Positions 6,292 to 15,371 of a DNA stretch of 64,000 bases are shown piece by piece. Position numbers and translations under genes: made by a program. Position 1 is the stretch's first letter; every line of letters starts with the position of its first letter. Source of the DNA: Megasphaera geminata F0357 (lineage in GTDB: Bacteria; Bacillota; Negativicutes; Veillonellales; Megasphaeraceae); contig NZ_JH417584.1 of NCBI RefSeq assembly GCF_000239275.1, positions 11,927-75,926 of the forward strand, written 5' to 3'. The notes beneath the pieces were generated by a model. The model had not been told where the DNA came from and searched no databases. It saw only the letters and a program-made list of their open reading frames with translations.

Positions 6292-7947
6292 TCATATAAT
6301 ATACGGTTTTTCCAAAAGGGTAAGCGGCCGTCTTTTGTCCCACAGCGCCAGCACTTCAGGCACGGCATCGGCAACCTCATCGGGCGTAAAACCGTAAGGG
6401 CCGATACGGCCTGCACAATAATCGCCTGCGGCGCCATGCAAATAAACGGCCGCACAGGCTGCCGCAGCGATGCTGCCGATACCGTCATGAGCAATCATGG
6501 CGGCAATAATACCGCTCAATACATCGCCCATACCGCCTGCCGCCATTCCGGCATTACCCGTTTCGTTGACATAGATATTACCGGTTTTAGCGGAGGCGAT
6601 GAGAGAAGGCGCTCCTTTTAAAACAACTGTCACGGCGTAATCGCGAACAAACTTCATCACCGTACCGATTAAATCTGTTTTGATCTCGGCCGTGGCAAGA
6701 CCGCTAAGACGGGAAAATTCAAGCAGATGCGGTGTAATAACAGTCCGTCCGCCATGACGGGCAAAGAAATCCGCCTCTTTCCCCCGAAGGGCGTTAAGCG
6801 CGTCCGCATCAAGAACAAGCGGACAGGTCGTTTCTGCGGCAACGGCTTCTATAAAACCCGGCAGCTCTTTATCCTTCCCCATTCCCGGTCCCATGACCAA
6901 CACTGACCAGTCCTTACTTTCGGCGATAATTTCAGCCGCATCGTCTCGGCAAAAATGCAGTCTGTCCCGCCCGCCTACGGGGCGGACCATAATTTCCGGT
7001 TCTTTGCCGATGCAATACGGCGCGGCAGCCCCGGGAACGCGTAAAAACACTTTGCCCGCACCGCTGCGCACAGCTCCGTGTGCGGTCATGAGGGTCGCAC
7101 CGACCATATCGCCGCAGCCCGTGACAATACCGATCGTCCCATGTGTGCCTTTATGGCTGTCAGCGCGTCTCGGCGTTACTATCTCCGTTATATCCGCCTC
7201 ACATAAAAGGTATACGTTATCTTCCGCATTTTCCGTCAACAGGGCCGGCGGTAATCCTATAGAGTCCAGCTCAAGCTTGCCTATGCACGCTTTCCCCGGA
7301 TAAATAAACTGTCCCCGCTTATAGGAACCGAAGGTAACGGTAAGGTCCGCCATGAGCGGCGATGACGTATCATTTTTTATATCATCGCTTACCGCCCCGG
7401 TATCAGTATTAACACCGGTCGGCATGTCGACGGCTATAACTGTACACCCGCCCGCAGCGGCCCGTTCGTTAACAGCCGCGACAACGCGGGCCAGCGGCTC
7501 ACGCAGGGAACCGCTGAAACCGGTGCCCAGCAGAGCGTCAATAAGGACATCGCAGGCAGCAAGGCGCTTATATAAAAGACGGTCATTTTTTTCGCCTTCA
7601 TACATCGTCAAGGTACAAGTACGATTATCACACATCATACGCAGCGTATGTAAATGAGCCTTGCTTTCTTCACTATACTCGGCCGTCGTACCGAAAGAAT
7701 ATACATAAACGCGGCCGCCGGCCGCCAGGATGTGCCGGGCGATAACAAAACCGTCGCCGCCGTTATTTCCTTTGCCGCAAAGGATGAGTACGTCTTTACC
7801 GTCCCAGCCGCCGACATAAGCCCCGCCTCTTTCAGCCACCGCCCGGCCCGCATTTTCCATGAGTACGGCAGGCGCTATACTGTATTTTCCGTACATGGCC
7901 GTGTTGTCTGTTTGTCGCATTTGAGCGGCACTTTTCAAGGTATACAT
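6292..7947 (-). CDS. nnrDE: Bifunctional NAD(P)H-hydrate epimerase / ADP-dependent NAD(P)H-hydrate dehydratase
   Basis: A 551-residue fusion that repairs hydrated NADH and NADPH. The N-terminal YjeF domain (about 1-225) is the epimerase, with CGKGNNGGDGFVIARHL and the DALLGTGFSG loop. The C-terminal ribokinase-like domain (about 240-535) is the ADP-dependent dehydratase, with SHKGTHGTIGIVTG, LDADALNAL, TPHLLEFSRLSG and NETGNAGMAAGGMGDVLSG. Length is normal for the fused form. It directly follows acpS with nine bases between, a common pairing in Firmicutes. Confidence 0.94.
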   Translation of the reverse strand: MYTLKSAAQMRQTDNTAMYGKYSIAPAVLMENAGRAVAERGGAYVGGWDGKDVLILCGKGNNGGDGFVIARHILAAGGRVYVYSFGTTAEYSEESKAHLHTLRMMCDNRTCTLTMYEGEKNDRLLYKRLAACDVLIDALLGTGFSGSLREPLARVVAAVNERAAAGGCTVIAVDMPTGVNTDTGAVSDDIKNDTSSPLMADLTVTFGSYKRGQFIYPGKACIGKLELDSIGLPPALLTENAEDNVYLLCEADITEIVTPRRADSHKGTHGTIGIVTGCGDMVGATLMTAHGAVRSGAGKVFLRVPGAAAPYCIGKEPEIMVRPVGGRDRLHFCRDDAAEIIAESKDWSVLVMGPGMGKDKELPGFIEAVAAETTCPLVLDADALNALRGKEADFFARHGGRTVITPHLLEFSRLSGLATAEIKTDLIGTVMKFVRDYAVTVVLKGAPSLIASAKTGNIYVNETGNAGMAAGGMGDVLSGIIAAMIAHDGIGSIAAAACAAVYLHGAAGDYCAGRIGPYGFTPDEVADAVPEVLALWDKRRPLTLLEKPYII

Positions 7948-7956
7948 GCGTTCCTC

Positions 7957-8325
7957 CTAACTTTCCCAAATCACTTGAGCCACAGCATAATCTCCGTCAT
8001 GAGAAATTGACAGCGCCGGCGGCCGGGACGACCGGTCCTTCGCCTCACTTGCATAATACCCGTAAAGCTTAAAAAAAGGCGCTCCCCACTGATCATGGCA
8101 TACTTCCACATCTCGCCAGGCCCCCTTGCGGAAGCCCTGCCCCAGTGCTTTAAAAAAAGCCTCTTTAGCCGCGTAATGTCCGGCAAAAGACGCCGCCGCG
8201 CTCCTTCCCTTGCTGCGGCAGTAGGCAATTTCCCGAGGTGAAAAAAGGCGCTCCAGCCGTTCGTCGGATTTCTCCACGACTTCAACCATACGGCTGATTT
8301 GAACAATATCAATACCTGCAAGCAT
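7957..8325 (-). CDS. acpS: Holo-[acyl-carrier-protein] synthase
   Basis: A 122-residue phosphopantetheinyl transferase that activates acyl carrier protein for fatty acid synthesis. The MLAGIDIVQI start gives the Mg-binding Asp, and SFAGHYAAKEAFFKALG is the second signature with the Glu-Ala-Lys core. Ser-Ile-Ser-His-Asp near the C terminus is also typical. The ATG at 8325 is chosen over one four codons upstream because GGAGG lies five bases before it. Co-oriented with nnrDE, nine bases apart. Confidence 0.94.
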   Translation of the reverse strand: MLAGIDIVQISRMVEVVEKSDERLERLFSPREIAYCRSKGRSAAASFAGHYAAKEAFFKALGQGFRKGAWRDVEVCHDQWGAPFFKLYGYYASEAKDRSSRPPALSISHDGDYAVAQVIWES

Positions 8326-8381
8326 ATATTCCTCCATACAAAAACAACCTGCAACATCAGTTACAGGTCATCACCTTGTAT

Positions 8382-8681
8382 TTACCATTTCTGCATGCGA
8401 ATACACACGGCCAGCCCCTCCAAAAGGACACGGAATGTCCTGAACGATACGGTCATATCGGGATACATATTTTGAGTCACCCTGTAAGACACGGTTACCG
8501 TCTTTGCCTGATAATCGTACAGAAATCCGTGCAAATTGGATTCAAAGGTAAACTTTTTCGCCGGTACCTCAAAACGGGGCGGTTTTTCCGTATCCAGGCC
8601 GCGGATCATCTTGTCAAGAAGAACCGTCTTCGGCAATTCACTTTGTAATATTTCCTCCGTAAAATTATCGAGTACAGACAT
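8382..8681 (-). CDS. Hypothetical protein
   Basis: A 99-residue soluble protein, not recognised. It begins MSVLDNFTEEILQ and has a beta-rich middle (NLHGFLYDYQAKTVTVSYRV) that could form a small sheet. No signal peptide or membrane segment. It lies between lysC and acpS on the same strand, nine bases after the lysC stop, so it is probably cotranscribed with lysC. Confidence 0.55.
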   Translation of the reverse strand: MSVLDNFTEEILQSELPKTVLLDKMIRGLDTEKPPRFEVPAKKFTFESNLHGFLYDYQAKTVTVSYRVTQNMYPDMTVSFRTFRVLLEGLAVCIRMQKW

Positions 8682-8689
8682 GAAAACTC

Positions 8690-9911
8690 CTATCCTTCAT
8701 CAAAGAAATGATCATGAATGGAACGGACGGCGTTATCAACATGCTCTTCCGCAATAAGGCAGGTAATGCTGATTTCGGACGTGGAAATGATTTCAATATT
8801 AATGCCGTTATGCCATGAGGCCGAACATGCTGGCCGCAATACCGGGATGACCGGCCATACCCGCACCGACAACGGAAACTTTCCCCATATTCTGGTCGAT
8901 AAGTACGTCTTCAATATTCATATCGCCCTGCATAGCGGTAAGGACATCCCGTACGAGCGCAGCATCGTCACGACTGACGGTAAAGGTAATATCCGTCACG
9001 CCTTCATTGGCATAACGGACACTCTGCACGATCATATCAACGTCAATATTACGATCCGCCAGTCCGGAGAAAATACGATACGCATGTCCCGGTTTATTGG
9101 GAACGCCCAGAATCGTCACCTTGGCAACATTTTTATCTTCCGCCACACCGCGGATCAAATACTGCTTAACTTCCATGGAATAATCCTCCTGTATCATCGT
9201 ACCGGCCGCTTCGGAAAAAGTCGAGCGTACGTGAATAGGCACATTAAAACGGCTGCCCATTTCAACGGCACGCGGCTGCATGACGCCGGCGCCGAGCTTC
9301 GCCATTTCCAGCATTTCCACGTACGTAATTTCTTCCATCTTGCGGGCATTCGGAACGACGCGGGGATCCGATGTATAAATACCGTCTACATCCGTATATA
9401 TTTCGCATGCATCCGCATTGACGGCGCCGGCGACGGCAACCGCCGTCGTATCGGAGCCGCCGCGGCCGAGAGTCGTTATGTCCCCGTCATCGGTCATCCC
9501 CTGGAAGCCTGCCACAATGACAATATTTCCTTCATCCAGTGCTTCTGTAACGCGATCCGCATTAATTTCCAAAATGCGGCCCTTATTAAAGGCATTACTC
9601 GTAACGATACCGGCCTGAGCGCCTGTAAAGGACACGGCTTTGTGGCCGGCTTCCTTAAAGGCCATTGCCATCAGGGCAATGGAAATCTGTTCACCCGTCG
9701 AAAGCAGCATGTCCATTTCCCGTCCGTACGGCTTGGACGTGACTTGCCGTGCCAATGATACAAGTTCATCCGTCGTATCGCCCATAGCGGAAACGACAAG
9801 AACGACTTTATCATCTTCCTGCATGCCCTGCAGGACACGCCGTACAACAGTACGCATTTTATCGGGCGTAGCGACAGAACTGCCGCCGAACTTCTTAACG
9901 ATCAATGCCAA
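8690..9911 (-). pseudogene. lysC: Aspartokinase, interrupted by a frameshift near its C terminus
   Basis: Aspartate kinase makes aspartyl phosphate, the first step to lysine, threonine, methionine and diaminopimelate. The main frame begins MALIVKKFGGSSVATPDK and runs through the kinase domain (GRGGSDTTAVAVAGA) and most of the paired ACT domains, then stops after MFGLMA (TAA at 8808-8810). The next frame continues [18 protein letters not shown] to a stop at 8690, exactly the missing part of the second ACT domain. Restoring two bases gives about 407 residues, the normal length of the single-function enzyme. The break is not in a homopolymer. If real, it would disrupt the allosteric lysine site but leave the kinase domain intact. 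A sequence error is at least as likely. Start supported by GAGGGA. Confidence 0.85.
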
Positions 9912-9992
9912 CTTGATTCCCTCGCTTTACGATATTACTGTGTTTTTCAGTGCTCCGCGCACACTATCCTACAGCAAGATACTGCTAGAAGC

Positions 9993-10021
9993 ATAATAGC
10001 ATGCCCCTCTTCAAAAGTAAA
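9993..10021 (-). promoter_or_regulatory. Promoter of lysC
   Basis: Minus strand TTTACT (10016-10021), 17-base spacer, TATTAT (9993-9998). The leader to lysC is about 75 bases and shows no lysine-riboswitch consensus. The rest of the 393-base divergent gap to the pyruvate kinase gene holds only the other gene's promoter. Confidence 0.6.
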
Positions 10022-10216
10022 GAGAAGGCCGCCTTAAAACCGCGGATTTATGCTGTTTTCTCTCCGGACACTTCGCCGAAACACGATATTCCGCCGCTCG
10101 GCTTTGTCTTTATGACTGCACTCCATACACATATATACTCCGGAGAAATTATATGCCGTCGGGATAGTATAAATATTTTCCGTGAATTTGTTATTTATTT
10201 CACTCACTGTATATTG

Positions 10217-10222
10217 TATAAT
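10217..10222 (+). promoter_or_regulatory. -10 element of the pyruvate kinase-like gene
   Basis: TATAAT in an AT-rich stretch about 80 bases before the start codon; no good -35 sequence at normal spacing (TTTATT at 17 bases is the best). Confidence 0.45.
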
Positions 10223-10304
10223 AATAGCATACCCGCATGAATATACTCCATATATCCGGAATACCTCTTGGCCGCAACTGCCCGTTTACAAAGGAGGAAT
10301 TTCA

Positions 10305-11822
10305 ATGAAAGGCATACCTGAGGAAATTAACAATTTATATGATACGCTTTATGCTCTCCGCAAAGAAGTAATGCATGACGGCGAGGCAATATTTTCAAAA
10401 TGGCTGCCTCGGATTGAGCGGCGTCCCTTCCGCTTCAGCGCGCTTAACCTGGCCTACTATCTTGCCGTTCGCTGTCATGATTTGCGGCCGCTGCAAGAAC
10501 AGCTCCTGCCTTTCGGCCTGTCTTCGCTGGGCCGCAGTGAGGCGCGGACAATGGCGAATCTGGACGCCGTCATGGCCACGTTAGGGCGTTTGTGCGGCAA
10601 AGATGATAAACTGATAGATTATCCGACATCAAAATGGTTCTTTCACGGCAACCGGCTTTTAGCACACAACACAGGACTCATATTCGGCAATCAAGCGGCG
10701 CATTACACCCATATTATGGTTACGCTGCCTACCGAAGCGGCAGCGGACTATGCGCTGGTCCGCGATCTGCTGCTTAACGGAACCGATACGGTCCGTATCA
10801 ATTGCGCCCATGATAATCAAGTCGTTTGGTTCGCCATGCTCGATAACCTGAAACGGGCTAAAAAGGAAACTAACCGAAATTGCCGTGTTTATATGGATTT
10901 GGCGGGGCCCAAAATTCGTATCTCACAAGTTCTTTTCACAGGCGATACGGACAGGTTGATGAACGGGGACACGTTTTTTCTCGCCAAAAACAACATCAGC
11001 GACTATCCTGCAGACATAAAAGGGAATCCGGTCCTTACCTGCAGTATTCCCGTCGTCTTCTCCTCTTTGAAAAAAGGAGATCCCGTCCTCATCGATGACG
11101 GCAAGGTTTCGGCTATCGTCTCGAAGCTTACGGAACAAGGCGCCTATCTGACGGTTACGGCGACAAAAGAAAAAGGGTTCCGCATAAAGAATAATAAGAG
11201 CCTTAACTTCCCCAATACGTACTTGGATATAACGCCGCTTACGGACAAAGACCTGTCCGATCTGGATTTTATAATCAAATATGCCGATTCTGTCGGCTAT
11301 TCTTTCGTTCGCAACGCGGATGACATCAAGCTGCTGCAATACGAGCTGCAAAAGCGGCTCGGCAAAAAAGCCTCTTCTCTTGCCATTATCGGTAAAGTTG
11401 AAACGAAAGACAGTGCGAAAAACCTGCCGGAAATTATAATGCAGGCTGCGTCCAAACAACCTTTCGGAGTTATGATTGCCCGCGGCGATTTAGCTGTTGA
11501 AGCGGGGTATCACAGACTTTCAGAACTGCAGGAGGAAATCCTCTGGATCTGTGAAGCCGCCCATATCCCGGTAATTTGGGCTACACAGGTATTGGAAACG
11601 ATGGTAAAAACGGGCATGCCGACACGGGCCGAAATTACGGATGCCGCCATGAGCGCCCGGGCCGAATGTGTCATGCTCAACAAAGGGCCGCATATCGTTA
11701 AAGCCGTAGCGGCCTTGACGGATATCCTCTTCCGCATGAAACAGCACCAGTACAAAAAGACGTCACAGTTAAGAGCGCTCGGCATTGCCGTCGATACGGT
11801 CAGGAAAGAACTGCGGAAATAA
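10305..11822 (+). CDS. Divergent pyruvate kinase with N-terminal extension
   Basis: A 505-residue member of the pyruvate kinase superfamily. Pyruvate kinase transfers phosphate from phosphoenolpyruvate to ADP. The first 130 residues are an extra domain (FSALNLAYYLAVRCHDLRPL, GLSSLGRSEA) absent from ordinary PykF/PykA. The barrel follows: TVRINCAHDN, MDLAGPKIRIS, IIGKVETKDSAKNLPEII with the catalytic Lys and metal Glu, ARGDLAVEAGYH, and ATQVLETMVKTGMPTRAEITD. The usual VMLSGETA loop is replaced by CVMLNKGPHI, and the C-terminal regulatory domain is missing. These changes define a known divergent group, so true pyruvate kinase activity is likely but not certain. Start supported by AAGGAGG. Only gene on the plus strand here. 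Confidence 0.85.
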   Translation: MKGIPEEINNLYDTLYALRKEVMHDGEAIFSKWLPRIERRPFRFSALNLAYYLAVRCHDLRPLQEQLLPFGLSSLGRSEARTMANLDAVMATLGRLCGKDDKLIDYPTSKWFFHGNRLLAHNTGLIFGNQAAHYTHIMVTLPTEAAADYALVRDLLLNGTDTVRINCAHDNQVVWFAMLDNLKRAKKETNRNCRVYMDLAGPKIRISQVLFTGDTDRLMNGDTFFLAKNNISDYPADIKGNPVLTCSIPVVFSSLKKGDPVLIDDGKVSAIVSKLTEQGAYLTVTATKEKGFRIKNNKSLNFPNTYLDITPLTDKDLSDLDFIIKYADSVGYSFVRNADDIKLLQYELQKRLGKKASSLAIIGKVETKDSAKNLPEIIMQAASKQPFGVMIARGDLAVEAGYHRLSELQEEILWICEAAHIPVIWATQVLETMVKTGMPTRAEITDAAMSARAECVMLNKGPHIVKAVAALTDILFRMKQHQYKKTSQLRALGIAVDTVRKELRK

Positions 11823-11830
11823 CTATACTA

Positions 11831-11868
11831 AAAAACGGTAGGAGGCAGACCTCTTACCGTTTCTTTTT
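11831..11868. terminator. Bidirectional terminator between pyruvate kinase and rnpB
   Basis: Hairpin ACGGTAGGAG (11835-11844) with CTCTTACCGT (11851-11860), T-rich after it on both strands. It can end both the kinase mRNA and the convergent RNase P RNA. Confidence 0.75.
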
Positions 11869-11874
11869 ACAAAG

Positions 11875-12222
11875 GATGAGTAATCATTAAGCCGAGTTTT
11901 GTTCTGCCTGCGCAGCGGTAATCATCTATCTAGACAGACCGTTACCGGCCTGTTCGAGCGACACAACCCGGAAGATCAGCGGGCCGCTTCATCCCTTCCC
12001 TATTCGGTCTTGCTCCGGATGGGGTTTACCTAGCCGATAAGTTACCTTATCGCTGGTGCGCTCTTACCGCACCGTTCCACCCTTACCACTTGCGTGGCGG
12101 TACACATTTCTGTGGCACTGTCCCTGAAGTCGCCTTCGCCGGACGTTATCCGGCATCCTGCCCTGCGGAGCTCGGACTTTCCTCCAATACTGCCGTACTG
12201 GCGATTACCTTTCATACTCATC
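11875..12222 (-). ncRNA. rnpB: RNase P RNA (catalytic subunit M1-type)
   Basis: About 348 nt of bacterial RNase P RNA, which trims the 5' leader of tRNA precursors. Conserved blocks on the minus strand: GAGGAAAGTCCGAGCTC (CR I), GGGTGGAACGGTGCGGTAAG (CR II/III region), GCAAGACCGAATAGGGAAGG, and the 3' CAGAACAAAACTCGGCTTA. The ends are set by the perfect 8-bp pairing of GATGAGTA with TACTCATC, expected for helix P1. There are no genes inside this stretch. Confidence 0.95.
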
Positions 12223-12264
12223 GTGTACAATCATACGCCATAGGCCGGTCCCCGTCAAGGCGCT

Positions 12265-12906
12265 TCAGCGGCAGGCGCAGCGAAGCTCCGCAACTGCCGC
12301 GGCTATATCGGGCTGCGAAACGACAGCGCTGATCATGGCAAAAGAGCGAAATCCTTCTTTATAGAGCTCGCCTATATTATCTCTGCCAATGCCGCCGATC
12401 GTAACAACGGGCAAGGCAAAATGAAGGGCAAACGCTTTTTCCTCCGGGCTTACGACCTTACCGGCATCCGCTTTAGATGCGGACGGATACATAGGACCGA
12501 AGCCGACATAATCGGCACCGTCGGCCAGAGCGCCTTTCATTTCGGCAATCGTATTCGTTGACAGTCCGATAAAAATGTCCTCGCCGGCAAGAGCGCGCAC
12601 AAGCGGTACAGGCGCATCGTCCTGCCCGACATGAATCCCGTCGGCACCGCAGGCCACGGCAATATCGGCGGAATCATTCATAATAAACGTAGCGCCGTAT
12701 TCTTCGCACATAGCCGCAATCTCTTTGGCTTCCCCATATTTTTCACGCCATGTTTTATGTTTTTCCCTGTATTGAATAATCTTCACGCCTGCATCCAGCA
12801 GTTCCTTTGCGACTTCCCTGTTCTTACGTCCGAGAGAAAACTCTTCTCCCATAATAACATAAACAGGATCTTCCGCTAAACGACGTACATGTTCTTCTTT
12901 TGTCAT
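12265..12906 (-). CDS. thiE: Thiamine-phosphate synthase
   Basis: A 213-residue TIM-barrel enzyme that joins the hydroxymethylpyrimidine and thiazole phosphates to give thiamine phosphate. Signatures: IIQYREKHK, NDSADIAVACGADGIHVGQDD, GFGPMYPSASKADAG (the phosphate loop, usually GP.F.T.TK) and VVTIGGIG. No other thiamine gene and no TPP riboswitch is nearby, so it is isolated from its pathway. It follows the Nif3-family gene by 12 bases and may share its transcript. Confidence 0.92.
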   Translation of the reverse strand: MTKEEHVRRLAEDPVYVIMGEEFSLGRKNREVAKELLDAGVKIIQYREKHKTWREKYGEAKEIAAMCEEYGATFIMNDSADIAVACGADGIHVGQDDAPVPLVRALAGEDIFIGLSTNTIAEMKGALADGADYVGFGPMYPSASKADAGKVVSPEEKAFALHFALPVVTIGGIGRDNIGELYKEGFRSFAMISAVVSQPDIAAAVAELRCACR

Positions 12907-12918
12907 ATGCCGCTCTCC

Positions 12919-13719
12919 TTATATATAAGATATAAAGTCCTTACTCGTCGAATCTACAATAAAGTCAACATGCCAATTTTTTTCTCCGCCTGCTGCGGAG
13001 AGAATGCGCTGCAATTCGAATACCACGGGAAATTCCGTGCCGTAATGGCCGCCGTCAACTAAAAGTATGCCTTCTTTTTCGGCTTCCTGCGCATCGTGAT
13101 ATTTCATATCACCGGTAACGAACATATCCGCGCCGGCCGCTGCAGCCTCCGCCATGAATGAAGTGCCGGCGCCGCCGCATAAGGCCACTTTTCTGATCGC
13201 CGCTTCAGTAACGGCGCCGCCATATGCCAGGACGGGACGATTCAGTTTATTTTTCACAAACACCAAGGCCTCCGCCGCTTTCATCGCTTCGCGGAATACG
13301 CCTACACGCCCCATGGCGGCCGATGTGCCCTCCGCGCCGAGAGGGCGGACATCTTCAAGTTCCAAAATATGAGCCAGGACATCATTGACGCCGCCAACGG
13401 CACTATCCAGATTGGTATGGGCGCAGTAAACGCTCAGTCCATGGGAAAGCAGCGAGGCGAACATGCGGCCGTCATATGTATCCGTCCGCAACGCCTTAAG
13501 CCCCGAAAAAATGACGGGATGATGGCTGATAATGGCATCAAACCCGTTATCAACAGCATAGGCGACATTTTCCGCCGTCACATCAAGAGTCAGTAAGACG
13601 GAAGCAATGTCTTTGTCCGGTTCCCCTACGAGAAGCCCAGGATTATCCCACGCTTCTTTCAAGCCGAGAGGCGCTACCCGTTCCATTTCCGCAATTATCT
13701 CTTTAAAGTGCACTGCCAT
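12919..13719 (-). CDS. Nif3-like dinuclear metal-centre hexameric protein (YqfO family)
   Basis: A 266-residue NIF3/GTP cyclohydrolase I type 2 family protein. ISHHPVIFSGLK contributes two metal-binding His, YCAHTNLD another, and VDGGHYGTE the C-terminal His/Glu. The family forms toroidal hexamers with a dimetal site; its biochemical role is unresolved despite the old cyclohydrolase name. The ATG at 13719, preceded by GGGAGG, is chosen over one five codons upstream. It overlaps the end of trmK, the usual YqfN-YqfO pair of Firmicutes. Confidence 0.9.
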   Translation of the reverse strand: MAVHFKEIIAEMERVAPLGLKEAWDNPGLLVGEPDKDIASVLLTLDVTAENVAYAVDNGFDAIISHHPVIFSGLKALRTDTYDGRMFASLLSHGLSVYCAHTNLDSAVGGVNDVLAHILELEDVRPLGAEGTSAAMGRVGVFREAMKAAEALVFVKNKLNRPVLAYGGAVTEAAIRKVALCGGAGTSFMAEAAAAGADMFVTGDMKYHDAQEAEKEGILLVDGGHYGTEFPVVFELQRILSAAGGEKNWHVDFIVDSTSKDFISYI

Positions 13720-14393
13720 TTTCGTTCCTCCCATTCTTTAAGCTCTTTTGCCAGCCGGTCCGTAAGCTCCGCTTCTCCCGTCCGGCTATGCATGAGACCT
13801 TTATAGATTTCGGTCTTTTTCCGTATAACGTCCTCGATCAGCTCTATTAAAAGAGGGTCCTTTTTTTCCCAGTTCCGCGGCCCCGTTTCAAGCTGCCACT
13901 TTTCCATGACTTCCCGTTTCCCCTTACAAATTTTCATAATCTGATAGAGCCGTCCGTCTTCCTTGACAAGCCGTTCCTCTTCTATATAAAAGCCCTGCCG
14001 GACAACATATTCCCGCAGCGCGGCACTGTCACTCTGCGGCTGTAAAATGATAAACTGCAAACTGTCCCGCACGGCGGGAGACGATTCGAGGATATGGATT
14101 ATACGCTTACCGCCCATACCGCATATCAGCGCACCCGTCGTTTCCCCGCCGTCAAGACCTTGCAGGCCGTCGGCAAGGCGGCAATCGATCCGTCCGTTCA
14201 GGCCGGCCCGGGCAACGTGGGTCCGCGCGGACGCAAGCGGTCCCGCCATCACATCGCTGGCAACGGCAAACGGGCAAATGCCCTTTTCACAAAGCCAGAC
14301 GGGAAGATAAGCGTGATCCGTACCGATATCGGCCACCGTCGCCCCTTTCGGCACGAGAGAAGCGATTGTCCGAAGCCGTTCAGATAGTTTCAT
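13695..14393 (-). CDS. trmK: tRNA (adenine(22)-N1)-methyltransferase TrmK
   Basis: A 232-residue SAM-dependent methyltransferase that makes m1A22 in the D-arm of tRNA. VADIGTDHAYLPVWL is the SAM-binding motif I with the family's DHAYLP, and ALICGMGGKRIIHIL and FIILQPQSD are the motif IV regions. The helical C-terminal tail is as in B. subtilis YqfN. Two adjacent ATG codons are possible (14393 and 14396); the second gives the better distance from GAGGAG. The stop falls 25 bases inside the next gene, so translation is coupled. Confidence 0.9.
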   Translation of the reverse strand: MKLSERLRTIASLVPKGATVADIGTDHAYLPVWLCEKGICPFAVASDVMAGPLASARTHVARAGLNGRIDCRLADGLQGLDGGETTGALICGMGGKRIIHILESSPAVRDSLQFIILQPQSDSAALREYVVRQGFYIEEERLVKEDGRLYQIMKICKGKREVMEKWQLETGPRNWEKKDPLLIELIEDVIRKKTEIYKGLMHSRTGEAELTDRLAKELKEWEERKWQCTLKR

Positions 14394-14422
14394 CATTTCT
14401 CCTCACTTCATTGCATTTTTAC

Positions 14423-14458
14423 AAAAAAAGCTATTTCGCAAGATCGCGAAATAGCTTT
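14423..14458 (-). terminator. Terminator of the CAU tRNA gene
   Basis: Perfect 13-bp hairpin (AAAGCTATTTCGC with GCGAAATAGCTTT) followed by seven T on the minus strand, just past the tRNA 3' end. Confidence 0.85.
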
Positions 14459-14468
14459 GCGCACTTTC

Positions 14469-14543
14469 TGGTGGGCCTACTTGGGTTCGAACCAAGGACC
14501 AACCGGTTATGAGCCGGTGGCTCTACCGCTGAGCTATAGGCCC
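14469..14543 (-). tRNA. tRNA with CAU anticodon, probably tRNA-Ile2
   Basis: A 75-nt cloverleaf with encoded CCA. Arms: acceptor GGGCCTA/TAGGCCC, D-arm GCTC/GAGC, anticodon arm ACCGG-CTCATAA-CCGGT, T-arm CTTGG-TTCGAAC-CCAAG. The anticodon is CAT. The C4-G69 and C5-G68 pairs and the GGCTCATAACC loop resemble tRNA-Ile2, where TilS turns C34 into lysidine to read AUA. Elongator tRNA-Met is the alternative. It is not an initiator, because the anticodon stem lacks the three G-C pairs. Confidence 0.9.
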
Positions 14544-14681
14544 GGTAGGCAAGGCCTGTAAACCCTGCCTAATCATTATACGATAAGTCACTTTCCCCAG
14601 TCAAGGAAAGCCTTTATAACGGCAGTCCGCCAAAAGGCCGTCGCCGTTAATCCCGCAGGCCGGAAAATCCCTGACAACTGT

Positions 14682-15371
14682 CTAAATATACCCTCGCTTA
14701 CAAAGACTGACATATATACCGTCACCGATGATAATGTGATCCAGGACGGGTATTTCCATTATCCGCCCCGCTTCGGCAATGTAGCGTGTAACCCTGATAT
14801 CATCCTTTGAAGGCTCGGGATCGCCCGAAGGGTGATTGTGCATAAGCACAATGGCCGCCGCATTGTATTCCAGCGCATAGCGGAACACTTCCCTTGATTT
14901 GGCAAAGCTTGCGTTAATTGTACCTACAGTTAAATCACGGATGGCAATGAGTTTATTCTTTGACGATAAGTACATAGCGGAAAATTTTTCCTGTCTGAGG
15001 CAGCGCATATCTTCCATCACATAAGAGGCAATCGTTTCGGGGCTGCTGAAATCGGGAGCATTCTTTTTAACCCGCTGCCGCGCTATCCGTCTTCCCAATT
15101 CAACGGCGGCACATACGGTCACGGCTTTATCCGTGCCGATACCGCGCAGGCCGCACAAGGCATGCACATCCGTTTCGCCGAGATAATACACATTTTCTTC
15201 CGGCAATGTCTGCAGAAATATGCGTGCCACATCCAAAACAGATTCCCCTTTTGTTCCCGTCCGCAGGAGAATGGCCAGTAAATCCTGATCCGTCACTCCC
15301 TGAGGCCCTGCGGCCAAAAACTTTTCGCGCGGCTTTTCGCATGAAGCCATATGGCGTACGGCTGTCGTCAT
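14682..15371 (-). CDS. radC: RadC family JAB1/MPN+ protein
   Basis: A 229-residue protein with an N-terminal helix-hairpin-helix region (LCGLRGIGTDKAVTV) and a C-terminal JAMM metalloprotease-like fold whose metal motif is HNHPSGDPEPSKDD. The historical DNA-repair role of RadC has not been confirmed, so molecular function is open. The ATG overlaps the stop of maf by four bases (ATGA), indicating coupling. Confidence 0.92.
   Translation of the reverse strand: MTTAVRHMASCEKPREKFLAAGPQGVTDQDLLAILLRTGTKGESVLDVARIFLQTLPEENVYYLGETDVHALCGLRGIGTDKAVTVCAAVELGRRIARQRVKKNAPDFSSPETIASYVMEDMRCLRQEKFSAMYLSSKNKLIAIRDLTVGTINASFAKSREVFRYALEYNAAAIVLMHNHPSGDPEPSKDDIRVTRYIAEAGRIMEIPVLDHIIIGDGIYVSLCKRGYI

Noticed and set aside
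9912-9990. Lysine riboswitch ahead of lysC
   Set aside because: The leader is too short and lacks the conserved lysine-aptamer blocks.
12906-13000. TPP riboswitch ahead of thiE
   Set aside because: thiE lies 12 bases behind the Nif3-like gene with no room for an aptamer.
14469-14543. Initiator tRNA-Met
   Set aside because: The anticodon stem lacks the three consecutive G-C pairs of initiators, and the acceptor starts with a paired G-C.
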